NCBI RefSeq assembly: GCF_036241575.1
Contig: NZ_CP108455.1
Span: 2,308,501 to 2,372,500, forward strand
Source of the DNA: Streptomyces sp. NBC_01267
GTDB lineage: Bacteria > Actinomycetota > Actinomycetes > Streptomycetales > Streptomycetaceae
DNA: 64,000 nt
Reading direction: 5' to 3'
Made by a program: the position numbers and the translations under genes. A model generated the notes under the pieces. It ran no database searches. It worked only from the letters and a program-made list of their open reading frames with translations, and was not told the DNA's origin. Of this stretch, positions 1 through 8,955 are shown one piece after another (position 1 is the first letter of the stretch; each line of letters starts with the position of its first letter).

Positions 1-31
1 CCACGAATTGGCCGTTCTCTTCATCGAACAT
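1..31 (-). CDS. MbtH-like protein, N-terminal fragment cut by window edge
   Basis: Only the first ten codons are inside the window, reading MFDEENGQFV from an ATG at 29-31. That matches the usual beginning of MbtH-like proteins, small chaperones that bind and activate NRPS adenylation domains. A GGGA Shine-Dalgarno lies at 39-42, seven bases upstream of the start. The start overlaps the last 11 bases of the peptide synthetase gene, which fits translational coupling. The call rests on a very short stretch plus context; the rest of the gene lies beyond the left edge. Confidence 0.72.
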   Translation of the reverse strand, partial: MFDEENGQFV

Positions 32-3000
32 CGCGTGCTCCCAAGTTTTTCGAGGCTCCCGGTACGGGGCGTTTCTTCGCCTTTCTGGTCAGCCGACCAG
101 CGAGGGCTTCGACTGCGGGAAAGTCGAAGAGTTCCCGCACAGTAAGCTCGTATCCCATCTCCGACCGCACCCGAAGGACCAGCCTGGTGGCCAGGAGCGA
201 ATGCCCGCCAAGGTCGAAGAAGTCGTCGTCGACTCCCGCTTCGTCGATCCCGAGGACGTCGGCGAAGAGCCGGCAGAGCGCTTCTTCCTTGGTCCGCCGA
301 TCGGCCTGCCCGTCCGGCGCCGCGGGGACGTCCCGGGCCTCATCGCCGACGGCATCCCGGAGACTCGTCCCGGAGCCGACCCGCTCGAAGTGCCCGATGT
401 CGATGCTCCCGATCGGAAGCCGGGGGTCGCCCATCGCCCCCTCGACCATCCTGACCAGGCATTCGGCCAGGCATTCCACGGTTCGCCGGTCGAACAAGTC
501 CGTGGCGTACTCAATGCCGCAGTCCAGGCCGTACCGCGGACCCTCCGATACCGGCGGCTCGTCAACAGTGACCAGCAGATCGAACCGGGCGACGTCGAGG
601 CACCAGTCCAGAGCCGTGACGTCCAGGCCGGGCATCCGGATTTTCGCTACGGCGTTGTTCTGAAAGGCCAGTACGACCTGGCACAGCGGGTGACGAGCGA
701 GCGAGCGGGGCGGATTGAGCGCCTCGACCAGGTTCTCGAAGGGCAGATCCTCGTGCGCGAACGCGTTGAGATCGAATTCCCGGACCCGGGCGACCAGTTC
801 CAGGAACGTGGGGTCTCCCGACGTGTCGGTCCGCAGGACCAGCGTATTGACGAAGAACCCCACGAGGTCGTCCAACGAATCGTCGAACCGGCCGGCAACC
901 GGACTTCCGATCGGAATGTCGGTCCCGCTGCCCAACCTGCTGAGAAGAGCGGCGAGCGCGGCCTGCATCACCATGAACACGCTCACACCGGCGGACGCGG
1001 CGAATTCCGTCATCCGGCGGTGGAGTTCCGGGTCCAGCCGGAAGTCGACGACCTTCCCACGGAAGCTCGCGTGTGCCGGACGGGCGTAGTCGCACGGGAG
1101 ATCCAGTTGATCAGGGATTCCCGCCAACGCCGTTGTCCAGAAGTCCAGTTGCCGCGAGGACAGGCTGTCCGGGATGTCCGTCCCACCCAGCGCCTCCCGC
1201 TGCCACAGCGCGAAGTCCGCGTACTGGACGGGAAGGGGTTCCGGCGGAGCGACCGGGCCCCCGGTCCGTGCGGTGTACGCGCGGACAAGGTCCCGGGCGA
1301 GGGGAGCCATGGACCATCCGTCACAGGCGATGTGGTGCAGAACCAACAGCAGGACGTGTTCGTCCGGGGCTATTCGGAGGAGACATGCACGCAGCGGGGG
1401 CTCGGCCGAGACATCGAAGCGCCGATTCTCGAACTCGGCCTGGAGCCTCGGCACATCGGCCGGCACGCACTCGACGACATCGGCCTCGGGCGGCCAGGCC
1501 CCGTCCGTCGCGAGCACCCGCTGATACGGCTCCCCGCCGTTCTCCGGAAAGACCGTACGCAGGCTTTCGTGGCGGCTCACCACGTCACCGATGGCCGCCC
1601 ACAGAGCCGTGCGGTCGAGCGGCCCGCCGAGTCGCAGCGGGAACGGAATGTTGTACGTCGCGCCGGGGCCCTCGATCTGGTTGAGGAACCACATCCTGCG
1701 CTGGGCGAAAGACAGCGGTACGAGGTCCGGGCGGGCGACCGGAACCAGTTCACGACGTACGGCCGGCTCCTCACCGAGCTGGGCCACAAGGTCTTCGAGA
1801 ACCGGGTGGTCGAAGACGCTTCGCACGGTCAGTTCGCGGTGCAGCACCGTCCGCGCCCGGGACACCAGGCGCATGGCGAGCAAGGAGTTCCCGCCCAGCT
1901 CGAAGAAGTCGTTCCCCAGTGCCACGTCCGGCACTTCCAGGACCTCCGCGACCAGGCCGCACAGTGCCTTCTCGTCGGGGCTACGGGGAGCACGCCCCGT
2001 AGCGGTGGGCTGCAAGGCGGGGACGGGCAGCGCCTGCTTGTCCACCTTGCCGTTCGGCTTCATCGGCAGGGCGTCCAGCACCACGACGACGTGAGGCGTC
2101 ATGTAGTCCGGAAGCCAGTCGCCGGCGAACTCCCGCAGCTCGCGCTGCCAGTCGTCGGAGTCCGCCGCGCAGACCACATAGGCGACCAGGCGGTCCTGGT
2201 GAGCGAGCACGACCGCCTGGGCCACACCTGGGTGGGTGTGCAGGACCCCTTCGATCTCCCCCGGTTCGATCCTGCGCCCGCGGATCTTCAGCTGGTCGTC
2301 CTTGCGGCCAAGGATCACCAGCCGTCCGTCGGGCAACAGCCGGCCGAGATCACCGGTCCGGTACCGGACCCCCGCCGGGTGCTGGACGAAACGCCGCGCG
2401 GTCAGCGCGCGATCGCCCAGGTAGCCCTCGGCCAGCCCCGCGCCCCGGACGCAGACCTCCCCCGGCTCTCCCGCGGGTACCTCGTTGCCCTCGTCGTCCA
2501 GTACGAGGATCTCCGCGCCCGGGATCGCCCGCCCGACCGTGACATCGGCACCCGCAAGGAGTTCGGTGCCGGCGCACCATACGGCGGCTTCCGTCGGGCC
2601 GTAGGAGTTGTACAGGCGGGTGCCCGGTTGGAGCCGGTAGTGCTCGGCGACCAGCGGTGCCGGGCACTGTTCACCAGCGACCAGCATGACGACCGGGCCC
2701 GTCGAAGGTTCGGGCAGCCTACGCAGCGCGGTGAGGTAGTGCGACGGAGTCATCGAGGTGTGTGAGACCCGGGTCCGGCCGCCGAGCACGGCGTCGACTG
2801 CTCGCATCACACCGTCGAGGGACTCGGGTGCCAACTCCAGGGTGCCGCCCGACGCGAGGGTCCACCAGATGGTGCCGAGCGAGGCGTCGAAGGACAGGGG
2901 CCAGAGCATGAGGAAGCGGCGGACCGGGTCCTCGTAGTGTCGCAGCCTGGCCAGCGTGGTGCTGGTGATGGCCCGGTGGGAGACAACGACACCCTTCGGC

Positions 3001-3497
3001 TCGCCGGTGGACCCCGAGGTGAAGATGATGTACGCGACATCGGCGGGACAGGGGCGGGAGGCCGGGCGGACTCCGCTTCGCCGGGCAACGACCACCGGCA
3101 GGCGGAGTACGGTGACGCGTTCCAGCGGACGCAGCCCTTCCGGCGTACTCAGTACCGCGACGGCCGAGGTGCGCTCGGCGATCAGGCGTAGACGGTTCGG
3201 CGGGGACTGCGGGTCGACGGGAACGTACACGGCACCGGCCTTCAGCACCGCCAACTGGGCCACCAGGGCGGCGGCGCTGCGACCGAAGGAGCTAAGCACG
3301 GCCTGGCCGGGCTCGACGCCCCGCGCTATGAGGTCCGCGGCCAGCGCATTCGCCTCACCGTCCAGTTCCCCATACGTCAGCTCGGCGTCCTCGGCCGCGA
3401 CCGCGCAACGATCCGGGTGGAGATCCGCCCGGTACTCGAACATGGCGACCAGCGTTTGCTCGATATCGACTGACGGCGCTTCGGCACACAAGTACAC
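21..3497 (-). CDS. Non-ribosomal peptide synthetase, A-PCP-C-PCP
   Basis: The 1158-residue protein activates one amino acid and condenses it with a second carrier-bound unit. Adenylation domain: about residues 20-495, with core A3 SGSTGEPKG near 161-169 and lysine motif PNGKVDK near 481. First carrier: FFELGGNS with phosphopantetheine Ser538. Condensation domain: about 590-1010, with HHIACDG at 721-727. Second carrier: FFDLGGHS with Ser1100. There is no C domain before the A domain and no terminal thioesterase. The second carrier has no adenylation partner in cis, so it is probably loaded in trans, the free-standing Thr ligase being the obvious candidate. By eye the ten specificity residues read D-A-G-S-L-A-S-V-W-K, which I do not recognise. 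The GTG start has a weak Shine-Dalgarno, so a start a few codons later is possible. Confidence 0.95.
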   Translation of the reverse strand: MYLCAEAPSVDIEQTLVAMFEYRADLHPDRCAVAAEDAELTYGELDGEANALAADLIARGVEPGQAVLSSFGRSAAALVAQLAVLKAGAVYVPVDPQSPPNRLRLIAERTSAVAVLSTPEGLRPLERVTVLRLPVVVARRSGVRPASRPCPADVAYIIFTSGSTGEPKGVVVSHRAITSTTLARLRHYEDPVRRFLMLWPLSFDASLGTIWWTLASGGTLELAPESLDGVMRAVDAVLGGRTRVSHTSMTPSHYLTALRRLPEPSTGPVVMLVAGEQCPAPLVAEHYRLQPGTRLYNSYGPTEAAVWCAGTELLAGADVTVGRAIPGAEILVLDDEGNEVPAGEPGEVCVRGAGLAEGYLGDRALTARRFVQHPAGVRYRTGDLGRLLPDGRLVILGRKDDQLKIRGRRIEPGEIEGVLHTHPGVAQAVVLAHQDRLVAYVVCAADSDDWQRELREFAGDWLPDYMTPHVVVVLDALPMKPNGKVDKQALPVPALQPTATGRAPRSPDEKALCGLVAEVLEVPDVALGNDFFELGGNSLLAMRLVSRARTVLHRELTVRSVFDHPVLEDLVAQLGEEPAVRRELVPVARPDLVPLSFAQRRMWFLNQIEGPGATYNIPFPLRLGGPLDRTALWAAIGDVVSRHESLRTVFPENGGEPYQRVLATDGAWPPEADVVECVPADVPRLQAEFENRRFDVSAEPPLRACLLRIAPDEHVLLLVLHHIACDGWSMAPLARDLVRAYTARTGGPVAPPEPLPVQYADFALWQREALGGTDIPDSLSSRQLDFWTTALAGIPDQLDLPCDYARPAHASFRGKVVDFRLDPELHRRMTEFAASAGVSVFMVMQAALAALLSRLGSGTDIPIGSPVAGRFDDSLDDLVGFFVNTLVLRTDTSGDPTFLELVARVREFDLNAFAHEDLPFENLVEALNPPRSLARHPLCQVVLAFQNNAVAKIRMPGLDVTALDWCLDVARFDLLVTVDEPPVSEGPRYGLDCGIEYATDLFDRRTVECLAECLVRMVEGAMGDPRLPIGSIDIGHFERVGSGTSLRDAVGDEARDVPAAPDGQADRRTKEEALCRLFADVLGIDEAGVDDDFFDLGGHSLLATRLVLRVRSEMGYELTVRELFDFPAVEALAGRLTRKAKKRPVPGASKNLGARDVR

Positions 3498-3765
3498 AAT
3501 GGTTCACATCCATTTCTTCGCTGAGGCGCCGGACAGCAGATCGGGCGTGACTTAATTGCCGATGAAAGCCATTGATTGTTCTGGCTCCGGCTCAGTTAAG
3601 CGCTCGGTCGATCATGACTCCGAGAAGTGATTCGTGTCGAGCACATGGAGGGTTCATCATTCTGCAGACTCCGCTTCCGGTAACAGCCGGACCTCTCTCC
3701 TCGACGATCTCGCCCGGTAGATTCTGGGCGTATCGGGGAAGCCGATGCCGACGGGAGAATCACAT
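3498..3765. promoter_or_regulatory. Divergent promoter region between NRPS and Thr ligase
   Basis: This 268-base region separates the leftward synthetase gene from the rightward threonine ligase gene and should carry promoters for both. It is visibly less GC-rich than the flanking coding sequence. I see no convincing -35/-10 pair and no clear operator. The Shine-Dalgarno GGGAG at 3753-3757 belongs to the rightward gene. Confidence 0.4.
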
Positions 3766-5277
3766 ATGACAGAGCCGTCCACACTCCATGAGCGATTTCG
3801 TGAGGTCGCAACCAGATGGCCGGACCGGTGCGCCGTGTCCACGGGCACTGACGCAGTGACCTACGGCCGACTTCGCGAGCTCGCCGACGAACTGTCCGAC
3901 GCCCTGGCCGCGGAACTGAATGACGGTGAGGGCCTGGTCGCACTCAGGATCGGCCGGAGCGTGCGGGCTCCCGCAGCGGTCTTGGGCGTCCTGCAGTCCG
4001 GCCGCGGCTACGTTCCGGTCGACCCGGACTACCCGGCGGCCCGTCAGCAGCACATTCTTCGTGACTCGGGAAGCGCCCTGGTCGTCACCGACAACGGCGT
4101 CGACGACGACGAGGTCCCGGTCGCCTCGGTCGGCCCCTTCGTGATTGCCCGCAGGCCGGCAGACCCCGGGCGGTCCCAGGTGCCGTCCGGCACCGCCTAC
4201 GTCATCTACACGTCGGGATCCACCGGGACACCCAAGGGCTGCCTGGTCGGGCACGAGCACGTACTCGGGCTCTTCGACGCCGCCGGGAAGGTCTTCGACT
4301 TCGGCCCGGACGACGTCTGGACGGTCTTCCACAACTACAGCTTCGACTTCAGCGTCTGGGAACTGTGGGGCGCGCTGCTCCACGGCGGACGCGCCGTGAT
4401 GGTCGGCCCTGCGGTCGCGGGCGACCCCGCGGCGTTCAAGGAACTGCTCGCCGAGGAATCCGTCAGTGTCCTCAACCAGGTCCCGTCGGTCTTCGGGCTG
4501 CTGACCCAGGAACTCGAACTCGCGCCCGTGGAGCTGCCGCGGCTGCGTCATGTGATTTTCGGCGGTGAGGCGCTCCACGCGGACGACATCGGCCGCTGGA
4601 ACACGGTCGCGGCCGCCCCGCGGGCGAAGCTGACGAACATGTACGGGACCACGGAGACCACCGTGCATGTGACGTACTGCGAGCTGACCGAAGAACTGCT
4701 GGCCGAAGCGCCGGCGAGGACGACTCCCATCGGACACCCCCTGCCCCATCTCAAGGTAACGCTCGTCGACGACGGCGGTCTCCCCGTGCCCGACGGCGAA
4801 CCGGGCGAGATGTGGGTCAGCGGCGCCGGCGTGAGCCACGGGTATCTCAACCGTGACGCGTTGACCGCCGAGAAGTTCGTCGTCACCGAAGACGGCAGAA
4901 GGTGCTACCGCAGTGGCGATCAGGCGGTCCGAAGGCCCGACGGGAATCTCTATTACGTCGGCAGGAAGGACCAGCAGGTGAAACTACGCGGCTTCCGCAT
5001 CGAACTCGGCGAGGTCGAGGCAGCCCTGCGGGCTCTCCCCGGCATCGGCTCGGCCGCCTGCGGGGTGGAGGAGAACCGCCACGGGGACGGGGTTCTCATC
5101 GCCTACGTGGTGCCGACCGTGGGCGCACCCGCGAGCAGCAAGGACATACGTGACGCGCTGACAGCCTGCCTGCCGGCCCATATGCGGCCGCAGCGCATCA
5201 AGTACCTCACGGAACTCCCGATCACCCCGCACGGAAAGCTCGACCGCACGGCTCTGCGCACCGCCGTCACCGCCTGA
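3766..5277 (+). CDS. Free-standing NRPS adenylation protein, predicted L-threonine specific
   Basis: The 503-residue protein is a single adenylation domain with no fused carrier, so it should form threonyl-AMP and load a separate PCP. Core motifs are present: TSGSTGTPKG (A3), YGTTETT (A5), YRSGDQ (A7) and the lysine motif HGKLDR near the C-terminus. Aligning SFDFSVWE, LNQVPS, VIFGGEA and NMYGTTETTVH to the GrsA pocket positions gives D-F-W-N-I-G-M-V-H-K, the classical threonine code. The ATG at 3766 is preferred over 3745 because GGGAG sits eight bases upstream of it. It is the only cluster gene on this strand here. Likely targets are the second PCP of the synthetase or the separate small PCP. 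The specificity call is strong; the target is inference. Confidence 0.93.
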   Translation: MTEPSTLHERFREVATRWPDRCAVSTGTDAVTYGRLRELADELSDALAAELNDGEGLVALRIGRSVRAPAAVLGVLQSGRGYVPVDPDYPAARQQHILRDSGSALVVTDNGVDDDEVPVASVGPFVIARRPADPGRSQVPSGTAYVIYTSGSTGTPKGCLVGHEHVLGLFDAAGKVFDFGPDDVWTVFHNYSFDFSVWELWGALLHGGRAVMVGPAVAGDPAAFKELLAEESVSVLNQVPSVFGLLTQELELAPVELPRLRHVIFGGEALHADDIGRWNTVAAAPRAKLTNMYGTTETTVHVTYCELTEELLAEAPARTTPIGHPLPHLKVTLVDDGGLPVPDGEPGEMWVSGAGVSHGYLNRDALTAEKFVVTEDGRRCYRSGDQAVRRPDGNLYYVGRKDQQVKLRGFRIELGEVEAALRALPGIGSAACGVEENRHGDGVLIAYVVPTVGAPASSKDIRDALTACLPAHMRPQRIKYLTELPITPHGKLDRTALRTAVTA

Positions 5278-5285
5278 CGCGGTAC

Positions 5286-5313
5286 GCGGCCCCGGATCCT
5301 GGTCCGGGGCCGC
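5286..5313. terminator. Bidirectional hairpin terminator
   Basis: An 11-bp perfect stem (GCGGCCCCGGA at 5286-5296 paired with 5303-5313) with a six-base loop sits exactly between two convergent genes. There is no T-run, which is normal for high-GC actinomycete terminators. Confidence 0.7.
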
Positions 5314-5316
5314 GCA

Positions 5317-6159
5317 TCAGGCCTGATCCTCGCGATGAAGCCGCTCGGCGGCGAACGCGAGTGAGAAGGGCAGGGACCGGTCCAGGAATCGCAGGTCGTG
5401 CCCTCCTTCGCGTTCGTGGTACTCGAAGTCGATACCCGATCCCTCGATCTTCAGCGCCATGTTCCGGTTCATGCCGATGATCCGCGCATAGTCCTGCGAC
5501 CCGACGTCGAAATACAGGGACAGATCCGGGCCGCCCGTATACGAATCCATCATCCTGAAGGGGTTGTACCGAAGCCGTACCGGGCTTCCCGGTGGCCCCC
5601 AGACCCGCTCGTGGGCCGCTGTCGAGGGAATGGCGGAATCTCGGTTCTGACGCATCTCGGAGTAGGGGTCACCCACTCTGAGTGGCGCTTCGAAAGCTCC
5701 GGCGTGACTGATTACCGTGGAGAACAGGCCCGGGTGCCTCAGGGCTTGCATCAGGGCCGTGGCACCTCCCATGGAGAATCCGCCGATGGCCCTGCGCCCC
5801 TTTCTCACATCCGCCCCTATATTCTCATCGGCGAAGGGCACCACCTCGCCGATGAGATAGTCCTCGTATCTCATGCCTCTATGGTCGTTGATGAACCACC
5901 GGCGGCCACTCTCCGGAATAACGACCATGAGATCCAGGCCCGCGAGGTGTTCGATCAGACGAGTGCGCTGCAGCCAGGTCAGCCTGGTTCCACCGAATCC
6001 GTGCAGCAGAAACAGCACGGGAAGCGCAGAATCCAAGGAATTTCGCCGTACGGGTCTGAGCACGCTGACCCGTTTGTCGCAGTCGAGCGCGCGGCTCGGC
6101 CATTCCCAGGTTTCCACCTCTTGCGACAGGAGCTGATATTTCTCTATGAGCCGGTACAC
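5317..6159 (-). CDS. Alpha/beta-hydrolase of the putative esterase (Ag85/EstD-like) family
   Basis: The roughly 280-residue protein shows LFLLHGFGG (oxyanion region), nucleophile elbow GFSMGG, and a late GGHDLRF carrying the likely catalytic His. This matches the PF00756 esterase/acyltransferase group. No signal peptide is seen, so it acts in the cytoplasm. It is the last gene of the pyrrole cassette, 13 bases after the prolyl ligase stop when the GTG at 6157-6159 is used. A longer reading from 6228 would overlap that gene by 56 bases and looks less likely. Because the visible synthetase lacks a thioesterase, this protein may release the peptide or transfer the pyrrole acyl group to a hydroxyl, as the hydrolase-fold CloN7 is thought to do. 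That role is inference. Confidence 0.8.
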   Translation of the reverse strand: MYRLIEKYQLLSQEVETWEWPSRALDCDKRVSVLRPVRRNSLDSALPVLFLLHGFGGTRLTWLQRTRLIEHLAGLDLMVVIPESGRRWFINDHRGMRYEDYLIGEVVPFADENIGADVRKGRRAIGGFSMGGATALMQALRHPGLFSTVISHAGAFEAPLRVGDPYSEMRQNRDSAIPSTAAHERVWGPPGSPVRLRYNPFRMMDSYTGGPDLSLYFDVGSQDYARIIGMNRNMALKIEGSGIDFEYHEREGGHDLRFLDRSLPFSLAFAAERLHREDQA

Positions 6160-6172
6160 GCCGTCACCGCCA

Positions 6173-7834
6173 CTATTTCCGGGCCGCCCCGGGGCCTGCC
6201 CGGCGCATGGTGATCCGGCTCTCCGCAAGAGCGGTCAGCGCCAGACGGTCGACTTTTCCGGTGGAGGTGTACTCCAGGGCCGGCAGGATCTCGATCAGTT
6301 CCGGGACCATGTAGGAGGGCAGTGATTCACGGCACTGGCGGCGCATGTCCCGCTCGTCCGTCACGACGCCGGACAGCGGGGTGACGAACGCCGCGAGGCG
6401 CGTATCGCCGGACGCCGAATCGCCGACGGCCACGCATACGGCCTGGTCGACCGCGGGCGAGGACTCCAGTGCCGCCTCGATCTCCCCCAGCTCGACACGG
6501 TAGCCCTTGATCTTGACCAGGCTGTCGTTGCGGCCGATGAAGACATACCGCCCGTCGCGGTCGCGGCGCACGATGTCACCGGTGCGATAGAAGCGTCCGT
6601 CGGTCTGATCGACGATCCGGCTCGCTGTCTTCGCGGGATCGTTCCAGTATCCACGCATGACCGATTCACCGGAGATACACAGCTCGCCGACCATTTCGCC
6701 GTTGCCGGGCAACCTGGTCCGGTCCTCCGCGAGCAGGATCGCTCCGGCATAGGGGCACGGCTGCCCGATGGGCGGGGCCGCACCGGCAGCCGCACCGAAA
6801 TCCTCGTCCTCGACACGGTGGAAGGTGCAGACGTTCGTCTCGGTCGGGCCGTAGAGGTTGTAGAGAGCGGCCCCCGTGGGCACCTTGTCCCGCAACGCTC
6901 TCAGATGGTGCGTGGAATACGCCTCACCGGCAAAGGACACGACCCTCAGCCGGGAGGCCGCGAGGAGTTCGGAATTCTTCGCCTCGACCATTCTTCGCAG
7001 CGCGCTCGGTACGGAGTACCACATCGAGATCTTCTCGTCGGCGACGAACTGGTTCAAGGCCGCGCCGAGGCCTTGCCAGCTCTCCGGCACCAGCGACACA
7101 CAAGCACCCGCCGCCACGGCCACGAAGACATCGAGGACGGACAGGTCGAAGTGGAGCGGGGCATGACTGGCCAGTACGTCCACGGACGTCACACCGAACT
7201 CGCGCCCCGCCCAGTCGACGAAGGCGCGGGCGTTGCCGTGCGACAGGGTCACGCCCTTGGGCGTGCCGGTCGAGCCCGACGTGTACAGGATGTAGGCCAC
7301 ATCATCGGGATCCGGCCCCGCGGCAGTGCGCGTTGTCCGCGTACCACGGGCGAGTGCGTCGGCCCAGGACACCACGGAGAGATCGTCCGGTGCCTGCGCC
7401 GGATCCCCGCCGACGACGAGAACGGAGAGCGAGGACAGCACCTCGGGCCTGGTCGCACGTAGCGTCTCGACTCTGTCCGTAGTCGTGATCAGCCACGTCA
7501 TACCGCAATCGGCGATGATGGTGGCCGCTCGCCGGACGGGCGCGGTCGGATCGATCGGCACATAGGCCCCGCCGCTCCGGAGCACCGCATGGATGGCGGC
7601 CACCGCTTCGATCGACTTGTTCAGCCAGATCCCCACACGCATGGTTCCGTCCTGGCCGCGACCGGCCAGGGTTCCCGCCACCAGATCGCTGATCTCGTCC
7701 AGTTCGGCATAGCTGATCTGCCGGTTTCTCTCTTTGACGGCGATCTTGCCGGGGTTGTCCCGCGCGGACTTCTCCAGATGGTCCACCAGGGTCCCGGCAG
7801 TTGTCGAAGGTGACCGCTCCACGAACTGATTCAC
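6173..7834 (-). CDS. L-prolyl-[peptidyl carrier protein] ligase (PltF/RedM type)
   Basis: A stand-alone adenylation protein of 553 residues that should activate L-proline and load the small PCP encoded upstream. Core motifs are TSGSTGTPKG, YGPTETN, YRTGD and TGKVDR. Pocket residues read from HFDLSVLD, YSVPS, SFAGEA and NLYGPTETNVC give D-L-L-Y-S-A-L-V-C-K. This differs at one position from the DLLYLALVCK signature I recall for proline ligases of pyrrole pathways such as pyoluteorin and prodiginine. The start overlaps the dehydrogenase stop by four bases, so the two are translationally coupled. Together with the dehydrogenase and PCP it makes pyrrole-2-carboxyl-S-PCP. The family call is firm and the proline specificity is well supported by the neighbours. 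Confidence 0.93.
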   Translation of the reverse strand: MNQFVERSPSTTAGTLVDHLEKSARDNPGKIAVKERNRQISYAELDEISDLVAGTLAGRGQDGTMRVGIWLNKSIEAVAAIHAVLRSGGAYVPIDPTAPVRRAATIIADCGMTWLITTTDRVETLRATRPEVLSSLSVLVVGGDPAQAPDDLSVVSWADALARGTRTTRTAAGPDPDDVAYILYTSGSTGTPKGVTLSHGNARAFVDWAGREFGVTSVDVLASHAPLHFDLSVLDVFVAVAAGACVSLVPESWQGLGAALNQFVADEKISMWYSVPSALRRMVEAKNSELLAASRLRVVSFAGEAYSTHHLRALRDKVPTGAALYNLYGPTETNVCTFHRVEDEDFGAAAGAAPPIGQPCPYAGAILLAEDRTRLPGNGEMVGELCISGESVMRGYWNDPAKTASRIVDQTDGRFYRTGDIVRRDRDGRYVFIGRNDSLVKIKGYRVELGEIEAALESSPAVDQAVCVAVGDSASGDTRLAAFVTPLSGVVTDERDMRRQCRESLPSYMVPELIEILPALEYTSTGKVDRLALTALAESRITMRRAGPGAARK

Positions 7835-8955
7835 CTCATTCCGAGCTTCGCCGCTATGACAGATCGCTGCATGTCCGAGGTCCCCGAGGAAATTCTGGTG
7901 CCGAGTGCGTCCCGGAGCCGCTCCTCGATCCCGGCTTCTTCCGTGTATCCGTAGCCGCCGAAGATCTGCATGGCGCCCTCGAACGTGGCCACTGCGGCCT
8001 CGCTGATGGCGAGCTTGACCATCTCCGGGTAGAAGGACTCTTCGTTGTCCGCCAGTTCCCAGGCGGCCCGGTAGGTGAGGTTACGAGCCGATTCCAGCCT
8101 GACCCGCAGGTCGACGATCCGGTTCGACACCGACTGGAAGGAAGCGATCCGGCGCCGGAACTGCCGTCGGGACAGGGATCGTTGTACACACTCTTCGAGC
8201 TGCGCCTCGACGGCACCCAGCAACGGAGCGAGCAGCAGGGTCCGCTCCCATGCCATCACCGAGGCGAAGATCTTCGACCCCTGCTTCTCGGCACCCAACC
8301 GCCGGCTCTCGTCCACGACGCAGTCATCGAGGACCACCTGCCCCCACGGGCACGATCGGAGTCCGGCCTTCTGGTACTCGGCCTCGACCTTCAGCCCGGG
8401 ATGATCGCGCTCCACCAGGAACGCCGTCACACCCGTGAACCCGAACTGCTGCCCGAGCGTCGCGTAGACGAGGAACACATCGGCCAGCGGCGCGTTCGTC
8501 ACGAATCTCTTGCGTCCCGACAGCCGGTACTTCGTCCCGTCCTTGACGGCGACGGCCTCCATCGCGAGCGCGTCGGAACCGGTCTCTGTCTCGGTGATGG
8601 CGTGCGCGCCGGTCAGCGTCCCGCTCGCCAGGCCGGGCAGGTACGTCGCTTTCTGCTGCGGCGTGCCGAACTTCACGATCGGGTGCTGCACGGCCCACAT
8701 GTGAGCGCCGGCCGAGACGAGCAGCCCGATGTCCCGGCAGCCGTATCCGAGCCCTTCGAGGGCAAAGGCACAGGTGAGCGCGGAATGGCCCAGACCGCCG
8801 TACTCGACAGGCACGGGCAGCGCCATGACCTGGTCGGCGGCGAGCGCCTGCCAGCTGGCGCCGCCCCCGCCCGACTGCCCGGGTGCAGGAGAACCGCCGT
8901 GCTCGCGGAGGCGGTTGTGCAGCGCGAGTTGCTCCGCGGACCACTCAAGATTCAC
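7831..8955 (-). CDS. L-prolyl-PCP dehydrogenase, acyl-CoA dehydrogenase family (PltE/RedW type)
   Basis: The 374-residue flavoprotein should oxidise carrier-bound prolyl to pyrrole-2-carboxyl by removing four electrons. Acyl-CoA dehydrogenase features include TETETGSDA in the central region and GGYGYTEEAG and RISSGTSDMQR near the C-terminus. The EGTSE motif that carries the base in many acyl-CoA dehydrogenases reads SGTSD here, which suggests the base lies elsewhere. The GTG at 8953-8955, preceded by AGGG and overlapping the TrpB-like stop by 11 bases, is chosen because the in-frame extension to 9048 lies inside the upstream gene and looks like noise. It sits directly before the prolyl ligase gene, the standard pairing in pyrrole cassettes. 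Confidence 0.93.
   Translation of the reverse strand: MNLEWSAEQLALHNRLREHGGSPAPGQSGGGGASWQALAADQVMALPVPVEYGGLGHSALTCAFALEGLGYGCRDIGLLVSAGAHMWAVQHPIVKFGTPQQKATYLPGLASGTLTGAHAITETETGSDALAMEAVAVKDGTKYRLSGRKRFVTNAPLADVFLVYATLGQQFGFTGVTAFLVERDHPGLKVEAEYQKAGLRSCPWGQVVLDDCVVDESRRLGAEKQGSKIFASVMAWERTLLLAPLLGAVEAQLEECVQRSLSRRQFRRRIASFQSVSNRIVDLRVRLESARNLTYRAAWELADNEESFYPEMVKLAISEAAVATFEGAMQIFGGYGYTEEAGIEERLRDALGTRISSGTSDMQRSVIAAKLGMR

Noticed and set aside
201..2765. 854-codon rightward open frame antisense to the peptide synthetase
   Set aside because: It mirrors codon bias of the real gene on the other strand and has no family motif. Long antisense frames are usual in very GC-rich DNA.
21..3497. 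Assigning a substrate to the synthetase's adenylation domain
   Set aside because: The extracted pocket residues match no code I know with confidence, so no amino acid was named.
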